A program made the translations under genes and the position numbers. Below, piece after piece: positions 34,034-42,155 of a stretch of DNA of 64,000 nucleotides. The stretch is from Halopiger djelfimassiliensis (GTDB lineage: Archaea; Halobacteriota; Halobacteria; Halobacteriales; Natrialbaceae): the NCBI RefSeq assembly GCF_000455365.1, contig NZ_HG315684.1:1089725-1153724 (forward strand), written 5' to 3'. The notes beneath the pieces were generated by a model. It was not told where the DNA came from. It worked only from the letters and a program-made list of their open reading frames with translations, and did not search any database. How positions within the stretch are numbered: the first letter of the stretch is position 1; each line of letters starts with the position of its first letter.

Positions 34034-35275
34034 ATGAACGCGATTCACAAGTTCGCCGTGTTGTGTATCGTCGCGGGGGCAGTGCTGACTTCGGGACCGG
34101 CGTTCGGGTTCGGATCGCTGGCCGCGGACCGCGGCATCGGGATCGCCGTCACGGACAACGAAAACGCGTATCTCACCGTTGAACCGATCGATACCGTCGT
34201 CACGGATCAGAACGATCCCGAGGAGGTCATCCGGATAACGAACAACTTCGACGAGACGCTCGCGCTGGAGACCGACGTGCGGATCCGCGACGACGGACTC
34301 GAGGAAGCCTCGTCGTTCGACGGGGAACTCCCGGCCGGCGAAGGAACGACATATGCGGTAACCTGCAAGCCGGGGTCGGGGTCCGGAACGACGCGACTCG
34401 AGGTGACCGTTCGATCGGCCTCGGGTAAGCGAACGGCCGTCGACGGCGTTACGGAGACGATCACGGTCCAGCGGGACTGTCCGGGACGTTCCCCGCCCGG
34501 ACAGGCATCCGGCTTCGATTCGATCGACGCGAGCGACGTCTCCGGCTTCGTCGACGCGGGCGAGGAGCGCCAGGAGTTCCGGTTCACGCTCGCCGGAAGC
34601 CGACAGCCGAACGAACAAATCGAGATCGATCTGCGCGACCCGCGGGACGACGGCGTCGATTACGACGGGACGTTCTACGACGGCGATGTCCGCGTCGAGC
34701 GCGGCCATGGAACCGTCTGGACGAGCGGGGACAGTCTCGTCTATCAGGTATCGTCGAAGGACAAACACGCCGACGAGATCGTCCTCTCCGCCGGCAGCTA
34801 TGCGACCGACGGTGACGGCGGCCCCTACGACGTAGTGTTTACTCGGCGCGACACGAACGAAGCAGGGACGACCCAGTTCGAGATCGACGGCGTCGAGGGC
34901 GGAGACGAACCGTTCATGGACGTCACGGCGACAGACATCCACCCCGACGACGAGCGCCAGACGTTCGGTTTCACGCCCGGTCAGGGTGTCGATTCCTGGG
35001 AGTACGTTCGAATCGACGTCAGTGACCCGGAAGGAAGCGCCGTCGACTACGACTGGGACGTTCGACTCGAGGGAGGCCCGGGCAGCGACGATAACGTCTG
35101 GCGCGAGGGCGACGAAATCGTCTATCAGTCGAACGCGGAGAACGACGCGGGAGACGACATCCGTGTCTCGATCGGGATCGAGGTCACGGAGGGCGGCGGA
35201 CCGTACGACGTGACGTTTACCCGGACCGACACCGGGGACCGCGAGACGGACGCGTTCGAGATCGCTGGCGGGTGA
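34034..35275 (+). CDS. DUF1102-type secreted protein with tandem repeat domains
   Basis: 413 residues. Signal segment (KFAVLCIVAGAVLTSGPAFG), then R33-x3-I-x-V-x-D-x3-A-Y-L-x-V-E50, the third copy of the locus motif. Residues ~55-150 form a beta domain. Two tandem repeats of about 115-130 residues follow (~155-290 and ~300-410), sharing VDYD, W-x-x-GD-x-x-VYQ and GGPYDV-FTR-DT blocks, and ending in similar T-x-FEI strings. No C-terminal anchor. Cotranscribed with the HTH gene before it. Probably an exported surface protein, an elaborated member of the DUF1102 set. Confidence 0.8.
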   Translation: MNAIHKFAVLCIVAGAVLTSGPAFGFGSLAADRGIGIAVTDNENAYLTVEPIDTVVTDQNDPEEVIRITNNFDETLALETDVRIRDDGLEEASSFDGELPAGEGTTYAVTCKPGSGSGTTRLEVTVRSASGKRTAVDGVTETITVQRDCPGRSPPGQASGFDSIDASDVSGFVDAGEERQEFRFTLAGSRQPNEQIEIDLRDPRDDGVDYDGTFYDGDVRVERGHGTVWTSGDSLVYQVSSKDKHADEIVLSAGSYATDGDGGPYDVVFTRRDTNEAGTTQFEIDGVEGGDEPFMDVTATDIHPDDERQTFGFTPGQGVDSWEYVRIDVSDPEGSAVDYDWDVRLEGGPGSDDNVWREGDEIVYQSNAENDAGDDIRVSIGIEVTEGGGPYDVTFTRTDTGDRETDAFEIAGG

Positions 35276-35334
35276 CGAAACGTCCGTCTCCACAATGCGA
35301 ACCCCTTTTCACCACCGACGACAGAGTTCGTCCT

Positions 35335-35658
35335 ATGTCGACCGAATCGATCAGCGACCGACGCGAGCACATTCGCTCGATCGGCGTCACGGCAGTCGCC
35401 GCGTTGCTCGGCGTCGGCGCGGCACTCGCCTCCGCAGCCATCACCGGCGGTCTCGCCGTCAACGAGGCGGCCGCTGACAGGCGAGCGCTGGGGTTCGTCC
35501 TCGGCGCGATCCTCGTCCAGTTCGTTCTCTACACCGCCTCGGGGATCTACGACGACGACGAGTTCGGGACGAAACACTACCTGTTCGTCGCGTTCATGAC
35601 CTTCGCGTTGTGGTTCGTGACGTGGGGGATCCTGCTTACCGCACAACACCCGGCATAA
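35335..35658 (+). CDS. EMC6-like small membrane protein
   Basis: 107 residues, with segments at ~17-40, 50-70 and 83-103. The start MSTESISDRREHIRSIGVTAV and end FMTFALWFVTWGILLTAQ match what I know as archaeal EMC6-like proteins, distant relatives of the eukaryotic ER membrane insertase subunit EMC6. The stop is 2 bases before the ABCE1 ATG, so the pair is certainly cotranscribed. This links membrane-protein biogenesis with ribosome recycling by context only. Confidence 0.8.
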   Translation: MSTESISDRREHIRSIGVTAVAALLGVGAALASAAITGGLAVNEAAADRRALGFVLGAILVQFVLYTASGIYDDDEFGTKHYLFVAFMTFALWFVTWGILLTAQHPA

Positions 35659-35660
35659 CG

Positions 35661-37475
35661 ATGGCGGACGATAGTATCGCAGTCGTCGACCTCGATCGCT
35701 GTCAGCCGGACCGCTGTAGTTACGAGTGTAAAAACTACTGTCCACCCAACCGCACGGGGAAAGAGTGCATTACCCTCCGCGGCGAGGAAACCCCGGAAGG
35801 CCAGCCCGAACAGGTCCGGATCTCCGAGGAGATCTGTCTCGGGGAAAGCTGTGGGATCTGCGTCGAGAAGTGTCCGTTCGACGCCATCGAGATCATCAAC
35901 CTGCCACAGGAACTCCAGGACGACCCCGTTCACCGGTACGGGGAAAACGCCTTCTCGCTGTACGGCCTGCCAGCGCCACAGGAGGGACAGGTTACCGGCA
36001 TTCTCGGACCGAACGGGATCGGGAAGACGACCGCCGTTCGCATCCTCGCTGGCGAACTCGAGCCGAACCTCGGCCGCCACGACGAGTCGCCGGGGTGGGA
36101 CGACGTACTCGAGGCTTACCGCGGAACCGAACTGCAGGACTACATCGCTGACGTTCGCGACGGCGAGATCACCGTCGCCCGCAAGCCCCAGTACGTCGAC
36201 CAGATTCCAAATCAGTTCGACGGCAACACCCGCGAACTGCTCGAGCGGACGAACGAACGCGACGCCCTCGACAACCTCGTCGAGCGCCTCTCGATCGAAC
36301 CGGTCATGGAGCAGTCGATCGACGATCTCTCCGGCGGGGAACTCCAGCGGGTGGCACTCGCCGCGACGCTGGCCCGGGACACGGACTTTTACTTCCTCGA
36401 CGAGATCACCCCGTACCTCGACATCGGTCAGCGCGTGACCGCGGCACGGTTGATCCGCGAACTCGCCGAGGAGGAGGACAAGTCGATGCTGGTCGTCGAG
36501 CACGACCTCGCAATTCTGGATCTGCTGGCGGACACGCTGCACGTCGCCTACGGTGAACCCGGCGCGTACGGCGTCATTACGCCGCCCAAGTCCGTCCGCA
36601 ACGGGATCAACGAGTACCTCTCCGGATATCTCGACAACGAGAACATGCGGATCCGGCCGGATCCCATCGAGTTCGAGGAACACGCACCCCGAACCGCGAC
36701 CCACGGCGACGTACTCGTCGACTACCCCGACCTCACCAAAAGCTACGGCGACGGCGAGTTCACGCTCGAGGTCGAGGGCGGCGAGATCCGCGAGAACGAA
36801 GTGCTGGGAGTCGTCGGTCCCAACGGGATCGGGAAATCGACGTTTGCGAAGCTGCTGACGGGGAACATCGCACCCGACGAAGGGGACGCCGATCTGGATC
36901 TGGAGATCTCGTACAAGCCCCAGTACGTCACCATCGACCAGCACATGCGGGTCGACGCGTTCCTCTCCTCGATTACCGACCAGTTCGGTTCCTCGTACTG
37001 GAACACCGAAATCGCCCAGCCGCTCCAGTTAGAGCGGATCATGGAGCAGAACCTCTCGGACCTCTCCGGCGGCGAGCGCCAGCGGGTCGCGATCGCGGCC
37101 TGTCTGTCGGATTCGGCCGACCTCTACCTGCTCGACGAACCATCAGCCCACCTCGACGTCGAACAGCGCGTGCAGGCGACAAGCGCCATTCGGCGGTACG
37201 CCGAACAGCAGGACGCGACCGTGATGGTCATCGACCACGACATCTACATGATCGACCTGCTTGCGGACCGGCTGATGGTCTTCGACGGCGAACCGGCCGT
37301 CGAGGGATATGCCGGCCAGCCACAGTCGATGCGCGAGGGCATGAACGAGTTCCTCGCGAACCTCGAGGTCACGTTCCGCCGCGACGAGCGCACCTCCCGG
37401 CCGCGGATCAACAAGCCGGACTCCCAGCTCGACAAACAGCAGAAACAGGACGGCGAGTACTACTACGCGCCGTAA
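35661..37475 (+). CDS. abce1: Ribosome recycling factor ABCE1 (Rli1)
   Basis: 604 residues. Two [4Fe-4S] ferredoxin-like clusters at the N-terminus (C14, C19, C23, C27; then CLGESCGICVEKCPF), two ABC ATPase domains with Walker A GPNGIGKTT near 115 and GPNGIGKST near 387, each with an LSGGE signature, and the hinge regions. It splits ribosomes after termination with aRF1/Pelota. The ATG at 35661 is the family start; the upstream in-frame codons overlap the EMC6-like gene. Essential in archaea. Confidence 0.98.
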   Translation: MADDSIAVVDLDRCQPDRCSYECKNYCPPNRTGKECITLRGEETPEGQPEQVRISEEICLGESCGICVEKCPFDAIEIINLPQELQDDPVHRYGENAFSLYGLPAPQEGQVTGILGPNGIGKTTAVRILAGELEPNLGRHDESPGWDDVLEAYRGTELQDYIADVRDGEITVARKPQYVDQIPNQFDGNTRELLERTNERDALDNLVERLSIEPVMEQSIDDLSGGELQRVALAATLARDTDFYFLDEITPYLDIGQRVTAARLIRELAEEEDKSMLVVEHDLAILDLLADTLHVAYGEPGAYGVITPPKSVRNGINEYLSGYLDNENMRIRPDPIEFEEHAPRTATHGDVLVDYPDLTKSYGDGEFTLEVEGGEIRENEVLGVVGPNGIGKSTFAKLLTGNIAPDEGDADLDLEISYKPQYVTIDQHMRVDAFLSSITDQFGSSYWNTEIAQPLQLERIMEQNLSDLSGGERQRVAIAACLSDSADLYLLDEPSAHLDVEQRVQATSAIRRYAEQQDATVMVIDHDIYMIDLLADRLMVFDGEPAVEGYAGQPQSMREGMNEFLANLEVTFRRDERTSRPRINKPDSQLDKQQKQDGEYYYAP

Positions 37476-37702
37476 GCCGGAACGGACACTCGCCATCGAG
37501 ACGTTCAGACGAGGGGCGTTTCGATTGCGGACTCGCGTCTCGGTGGTGCCCCGAAGATCCGCTTCCATACCTCTGGAACACCTCCCGACTGCGGGATGCG
37601 TAGGAGCTCGGAACTGGCGGACCGAGTACCCGTCTGAGACAGTCAGCAACCGGAGGTGGGGTCATCTCACATAGACACGGGTCCGACGGTCTGATACGCC
37701 CC
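37476..37702. other. Spacer between ABCE1 and archaemetzincin
   Basis: 227 bases of ordinary GC-rich sequence between two convergent genes. A few direct and inverted short words occur but no clear gene, tRNA or terminator hairpin is seen. Confidence 0.4.
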
Positions 37703-38224
37703 TTAGCTAATCAGTCGTTGACAGCTCCCACAGAGGTTTTCCTCCTTGATGTCGACTTCGCGGACGGTCGGCGAGAAGTTCATGACACAGCGGTTGTTGT
37801 CGCAGTGCTCGAGGCCGTAGGTGTGGCCGATCTCGTGGACGATCTCCTTGCGGACGCGGTTTTCGAAGATTTCGTTCGCGCTCTTGTTCGAGAAGCCGCC
37901 GTCGCTCGAGGTCTGGAGCCGATACGTCGAAACGACGCTGCCGCTGCCGTCGAGATAGGCGAGGCCGAAGACGTAGTTCCGTCGCCGATAGAAGAGGTCG
38001 TGAGGCGTGATCGCGATGTTTTTCTCCCCGCGGCCGACGCGTTCGGCGAGCTGGATGAACGATTCGGCCGAATACTGGTTCCGGCTGGAGTCGTACGCGC
38101 CGTTTGGAACCGACTGCGAGTCGCTGACCGACACGTCGCAGTCGTAGACCGATCGCAACGCGGTGGAGGCCGCCCGCTTGACCGTCGCGGACACGTTGCC
38201 GACCGGCACGATATCGACGAGCAT
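37703..38224 (-). CDS. amzA: Archaemetzincin metalloprotease
   Basis: 173 residues. The zinc motif HEIGHTYGLEH gives H130, H134 and H140, and four conserved cysteines (C141, C146, C165, C168) form the second zinc site typical of archaemetzincins. The start MLVDIVPVGNV at 38224 is the family start; an ATG 27 bases upstream is rejected. Cytoplasmic aminopeptidase-like activity is known for mammalian relatives; the archaeal substrate is unknown. Divergent from the UPF0146 gene. Confidence 0.96.
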   Translation of the reverse strand: MLVDIVPVGNVSATVKRAASTALRSVYDCDVSVSDSQSVPNGAYDSSRNQYSAESFIQLAERVGRGEKNIAITPHDLFYRRRNYVFGLAYLDGSGSVVSTYRLQTSSDGGFSNKSANEIFENRVRKEIVHEIGHTYGLEHCDNNRCVMNFSPTVREVDIKEENLCGSCQRLIS

Positions 38225-38293
38225 GGCAAACGCTATGGGCGCGGGTGTCATAAACGTCCCGCCGTGAACCACGTCCGTTCCCCGCGTGAAACA

Positions 38294-38683
38294 ATGCTCG
38301 ATTACCTCCTGACGGCCGACCACGTCGTCGAAGTCGGGATCGGTCGCCGGACCGATCTTGCGCGTGCGCTGACGAAAAAGGGCGTTTCGGTGACGGCAAC
38401 GGATGTCTACGAGCGAGCCGTTCCCGACGGGGTTCGGTTCGTCCGTGACGACGTCACCGATCCCGACCCGTCGATCTACGCGGCCGCCGACGTCGTGTAC
38501 GCCCGGAACCTGCCGCCGGAACTCCACCGGCCGGCACTCGAGGTCGCCCGCGACGCCAATGCCGCATTTCTCTTCACGACGCTCGGCGGCGACCAGCCCG
38601 CGGTGCCGGTCGAGCGACACACGATCGCGGAGGGAACGCTGTACGTCGCTCGGACGGACGCACCCGGCGACGCCCTCGAGTGA
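38294..38683 (+). CDS. UPF0146 family protein
   Basis: 129 residues from the ATG at 38294; an in-frame GTG at 38264 would add 10 residues and cannot be excluded. It has a Rossmann-like fold start (VVEVGIGRRTDLARAL, then VTATDVYERAVP) resembling a small SAM-methyltransferase-like core, as in UPF0146 proteins. No catalytic function known. Adjacent to archaemetzincin, which is a recurring archaeal pairing in my recollection. Confidence 0.87.
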   Translation: MLDYLLTADHVVEVGIGRRTDLARALTKKGVSVTATDVYERAVPDGVRFVRDDVTDPDPSIYAAADVVYARNLPPELHRPALEVARDANAAFLFTTLGGDQPAVPVERHTIAEGTLYVARTDAPGDALE

Positions 38684-38725
38684 ACGACGACCGGGTCGCG
38701 GAGCTACCGAGGCGAATCCAACCAC

Positions 38726-38733
38726 CTTTATCC
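38726..38733 (+). promoter_or_regulatory. TATA box of the HAD gene
   Basis: CTTTATCC ends 22 bases before the ATG at 38756. Confidence 0.5.
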
Positions 38734-38755
38734 CCGTCGGACCGTCCGGACGGGT

Positions 38756-39646
38756 ATGAACGCAGACGCCGTCGTCCTCGACATCGACGGGGTACTCGTC
38801 GACGTCGCCGACTCCTATCGGCGGGCGATCGTCGAGTCGATCGAGTACGTCTACGGGCGAACGATCCGCAAGGCCGACATCCAGCAGTTCAAGGACGCGG
38901 GCGGGTTCAACAACGACTGGGAACTCACCCACGCGGCCGCGCTGTACGTCCTCGCCGCCGAAGAGGGATACGACGAATCGATCGACGAGTTTACCGACCG
39001 GATCGCCGCCGCGGGCGGCGGACTCGAGGCGGCCGAAACCGTCGTCCGCGAGGGGATCGGCGCGCGAGCAACCCAGCGGGTCACGGACCGCTGGGACCGC
39101 GAGCGCCTCCGTGATGTCTTCCAGCAACTGTACCTCGGGGCCGACCGCTACCGGGGGCTCGAGGGCGGCGAGCCGGACGCCGACCTCGAAACGCGTGGAT
39201 TCATTCACGACGAGCCGGTGTTGCTCGAGGGCGACGCCCGCAGTCGCCTGCTCGAGGACTACGACGTCGGCGTTCTGACCGGACGGCCGGAAGCCGAGGC
39301 CGAGATCGCACTCGAACGCGTCGGACTCGAGGACGAGGTGCCCCTCGAACACCGCTTTACGATGGACGACTGGGAGGAGGGAAAGCCACATCCGAAGGCG
39401 TTGACGACGCTCGCCGCACGGTTCGACGCCGACCGCGTCGTCTTCGTCGGGGATACGCTCGACGACGTGCGGACGGCCGTGAACGCAACCGAATCCGATC
39501 CGGAGCGGGAGTACGCCGGCGTCGGCGTCCTGACCGGTGGACTGACCGGCGAGGAGGGCCGCCGAAAGTACGACCGCGAAGGTGCGGTGGCCGTTCTGGA
39601 GTCGGTCAACGAGGTTCCCGATCTGCTCGCGACATCGGACGCCTAG
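38756..39646 (+). CDS. HAD-superfamily phosphatase (TIGR01548 type)
   Basis: 296 residues of subfamily IA. DxD nucleophile motif in [11 protein letters not shown] (residues 6-16), a helical cap domain (~20-160), Thr in [11 protein letters not shown] near 178 and the second acid pair in FVGDTLDDV near 233, with Lys in [10 protein letters not shown] near 208. The length and insert fit the archaeal TIGR01548 group, whose substrate is not settled (histidinol-phosphate-like and sugar phosphates have been suggested for relatives). Monocistronic. Confidence 0.88.
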   Translation: MNADAVVLDIDGVLVDVADSYRRAIVESIEYVYGRTIRKADIQQFKDAGGFNNDWELTHAAALYVLAAEEGYDESIDEFTDRIAAAGGGLEAAETVVREGIGARATQRVTDRWDRERLRDVFQQLYLGADRYRGLEGGEPDADLETRGFIHDEPVLLEGDARSRLLEDYDVGVLTGRPEAEAEIALERVGLEDEVPLEHRFTMDDWEEGKPHPKALTTLAARFDADRVVFVGDTLDDVRTAVNATESDPEREYAGVGVLTGGLTGEEGRRKYDREGAVAVLESVNEVPDLLATSDA

Positions 39647-39735
39647 TCGAACCCGACGCCGGACCCGAATCGCCGTCGAGCAGACGGCGAAGGTTGGAGG
39701 TGGAAACCATCAATAGTAATTTATCCTAGTACACC

Positions 39736-40398
39736 TTGGGAATTAACAGCGAGGTGTCCCAGCCGGTGACGCGTACGATTCGAACACTCCAGACGACGGC
39801 CCGATCGATCTGTGTCGAAATCGGCCGTGCGCTTGGGACGCTGGCAGGGACGACGTGGTTTTCGGTAAACGCGTTGATGGCCGGGACCCGGCTCAGTGGC
39901 GTCGAACCGACCGACGCGGGACTCCCGGAGGAAAGCGCGTGGCTGTTCGTTTTCGCCGTCGCCGCCGGGGCGACCATCTGGCTCGAACAACGCGGCTACG
40001 AACGGATCCGTGCGGACACGACGGGTGGTGGCGCGTTCGGGTTGTTGTCCGTGTTTTACCTCCCGTTTGCCTTCCTTCCGGCGGGGTATGCACTGGCCGT
40101 AAGCGTCGGCTGGCCGCCCGCGTTCGTGAACATGTATCTGCTCGGCTGCGTTCTGGTGGCCGGTTGGCTCGCGTTTTACGGCGGTCTCGACCGGCTCGGA
40201 CTCGAGGTGACGCATTTCGGACGCGCGTTCGTAACGGTGCTCGGACTGATGGTGGCCGCTGTCGTCGTCGACGCGCTGTTCGTGTCGACACTCATCGAAA
40301 CGGTCGTCGACCGAACGTGGATCACCGAACGCGCGACGCGGGCGACGCTTGCACTTGCGGGACAGGGGATCACGCTACTGCTCGGCTATAAGGTGTAG
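39736..40398 (+). CDS. Multi-pass membrane protein, possible TTG start
   Basis: 220 residues if the TTG at 39736 is used; in-frame GTG codons at 39754 and 39763 are alternatives, and no ATG lies before the first conserved-looking part. About four or five membrane segments (~40-60, 65-82, 97-125, 131-150, 165-190). The upstream AT-rich TAGTAATTTATCCTAGT (~39714-39731) is the likely promoter, favouring the TTG or a near codon. Function unknown. Confidence 0.65.
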   Translation: MGINSEVSQPVTRTIRTLQTTARSICVEIGRALGTLAGTTWFSVNALMAGTRLSGVEPTDAGLPEESAWLFVFAVAAGATIWLEQRGYERIRADTTGGGAFGLLSVFYLPFAFLPAGYALAVSVGWPPAFVNMYLLGCVLVAGWLAFYGGLDRLGLEVTHFGRAFVTVLGLMVAAVVVDALFVSTLIETVVDRTWITERATRATLALAGQGITLLLGYKV

Positions 40399-40421
40399 AC
40401 GGCAGCCGACACCGACAACGC

Positions 40422-41273
40422 CTACGCGCTCGAATCGGCTGTCGACGACGTGAACCGGGCCACGTCAGGGACGTCCGCGATGATCCCGTCGACGCCCGCC
40501 GCCGCAAGCTGGTCGTACTGGATCCAGGAGTCGATCGTCCAGACGTTGACCGTCCGCCCCTCGGCGTGGGCGCTCTCGAGGAGGTCGATCGATGGGGCGG
40601 CGGCCGGGAACCCGGCGTAATCGGTCGTCGCCATCGACGTCCCGGCGATCGCGTTTCGCGGCGGATGGACGGCCTCGCAGTCGTAGCGGCGCGCGATCTC
40701 GAGGCCGGACTCGAGGTCATCCCACACGAGCGCCGCGGCGGGGTACTCCGGGGCGACGTCGCGGACGGCCGCGAGCGCGCCGGCACAGAACGAGGATGCG
40801 AGCACCTCGCCGCCGAAGTCGTCGCAGACATCGACGACGCGCTCGACGAACGGCGTCCAGAGCGCCCGTCGCTCGGCCCGCTCGTCCGACTCGAGCGGCT
40901 CGGCGAACCGCAGGTCGGCCGTCCCCGGATTCTTCAGTTCGACGTTGACGCCGACGGTCGCCGGAAGCGCTTCGAGCAACGCAGCGAGCGTCGGCACCGT
41001 CTCACCGGTTCCGAGGACCCGCGCCGATCGGATATCCGCGAGCGGCGTCTCGCGGACGAGTCCGGCGGCGTCGGTAAGCGGGCGTCCCTCGCGGGCGTCG
41101 GTCCCCTCGAGTCGGTCGTCGTGGATGACGACCGGCGTGCCGCAGGCGGCCGGCTGGACGTCGATCTCGATCATGTCGGTGTCGTCGCGTTCGGCCGCCC
41201 GGACGGCCGCGCCAACGGTGTTTTCGGGCGCGACGCCGGCGTAGCCACGGTGGGCGATGAGGGCGGGTGGCAT
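40422..41273 (-). CDS. Glycerophosphodiester phosphodiesterase
   Basis: 283 residues, GDPD TIM barrel. IAHRGYAGVAPENT at residues 6-19 holds the catalytic His and Arg, IEIDVQ near 35 and VIHDDRLEGTD near 49 hold the other metal ligands, and VNVELKNP near 110 is the third acidic block. NVWTID near 228 and GVDGIIADVPD near 246 close the barrel. It cleaves glycerophosphodiesters to glycerol-3-phosphate (in archaea possibly glycerol-1-phosphate lipid products). No signal peptide. Start at ATG 41273. Confidence 0.95.
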   Translation of the reverse strand: MPPALIAHRGYAGVAPENTVGAAVRAAERDDTDMIEIDVQPAACGTPVVIHDDRLEGTDAREGRPLTDAAGLVRETPLADIRSARVLGTGETVPTLAALLEALPATVGVNVELKNPGTADLRFAEPLESDERAERRALWTPFVERVVDVCDDFGGEVLASSFCAGALAAVRDVAPEYPAAALVWDDLESGLEIARRYDCEAVHPPRNAIAGTSMATTDYAGFPAAAPSIDLLESAHAEGRTVNVWTIDSWIQYDQLAAAGVDGIIADVPDVARFTSSTADSSA

Positions 41274-41381
41274 ACCGGAGCAACGACCGGGGCGGTAATG
41301 GAGCCTGTGTTCGACGGCGGGGCCAACATTGATCGTGGCTCGAGTGGGAGGGTCCACCACCCCACAGTGGGGGTGAGACGC

Positions 41382-41615
41382 ATGACCGACGCGTACGTCA
41401 ACATCCTGGCCGACGCCGGTGCCGTCAGCGCCGTGGCGGACGAAATCGGCGGCATCGACGCGGTCAGTACGGTCCACGTCGTCACCGGCGAGTACGACGT
41501 CATCGCACAGCTCGAACTCGACGACCCCGACGACCTCCCCGCAGTCGTCGCCGACGAAATTCATACCGTCTCGGGTGTCGTCGACACGGTAACGAACGTC
41601 GCATTCGAGCCGTAA
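41382..41615 (+). CDS. Lrp/AsnC-type ligand-binding (RAM) domain protein
   Basis: 77 residues forming a stand-alone RAM domain with no DNA-binding HTH. It starts MTDAYVNILADAGAVSAVAD and has VHVVTGEYDVIAQLELDD in the centre and VVDTVTNVAF at the end. Such proteins oligomerise with full Lrp regulators or act as amino-acid sensors. The hairpin-forming GGTCCACCACCCCACAGTGG just upstream (41351-41370) may influence expression. Small, monocistronic. Confidence 0.9.
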   Translation: MTDAYVNILADAGAVSAVADEIGGIDAVSTVHVVTGEYDVIAQLELDDPDDLPAVVADEIHTVSGVVDTVTNVAFEP

Positions 41616-41711
41616 ACGCACGGGAAAAACGGTACCGCAGTTCGGCCGGTATCGGCGGGCGTGGCGACTCCCGGCCGATGCTTGAACACCCTCGCCGCCG
41701 AAGCGACGCCC

Positions 41712-41969
41712 ATGACCGACACGACGATTGCGGACGTCGAACGGAGCCTCGAGCGCGCGACCGACCTCGAGACCGAGGAGGCGATCGCCGTCTTACGGAC
41801 GGCACGGCAGGACGTTCGGGCGCTCGGGAACGATCCAGACGTCGACGAGCAACGCCGACAGGCGCTCGCGGAACGGGTCGAACAACGTATCCGCGAGGTC
41901 GACGAACGCGACGCGTACGACAGCGGGCTCGGTGCGGCGATGAATCCGGACGACGACGACGCGCCGTAG
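41712..41969 (+). CDS. Small acidic haloarchaeal protein, unknown
   Basis: 85 residues, helical, strongly acidic with repeated Glu/Arg/Ala heptad-like spacing (SLERATDLETEEAIAVLR) and an Asp-rich end (NPDDDDAP). No motif recognised. It probably exists as a gene because codon use and acidity fit, but it has no recognised homologue in my memory. Confidence 0.65.
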   Translation: MTDTTIADVERSLERATDLETEEAIAVLRTARQDVRALGNDPDVDEQRRQALAERVEQRIREVDERDAYDSGLGAAMNPDDDDAP

Positions 41970-42155
41970 GCCCGCTCGGCGGGGGTAGCCCGCGGCTACA
42001 GCCGCGGTCGGCAGCCGGCGGGGCGTAATGGGCGACCTACATCGCCTCGGAAACGCCGACGGGAAAGCGCCGCGACGCTCGTCGCCTCCCAACGTTGGGT
42101 TGGGAACGCAACGGTCGGCCGTCTTTTTGCCGGCATCACGGCGTAGCGACGTACA
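41970..42155. other. Hairpin-rich spacer
   Basis: Contains CCGCGGCT-AC-AGCCGCGG at 41990-42007, an inverted repeat with 8-bp arms, then CCCAACGTTGGG at about 42090-42101 (6-bp arms with no loop). A T-run CTTTTTG (42122-42128) sits 28 bases before the next gene. I see no coding sequence. It could be a terminator or a dispersed element end. Confidence 0.5.
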
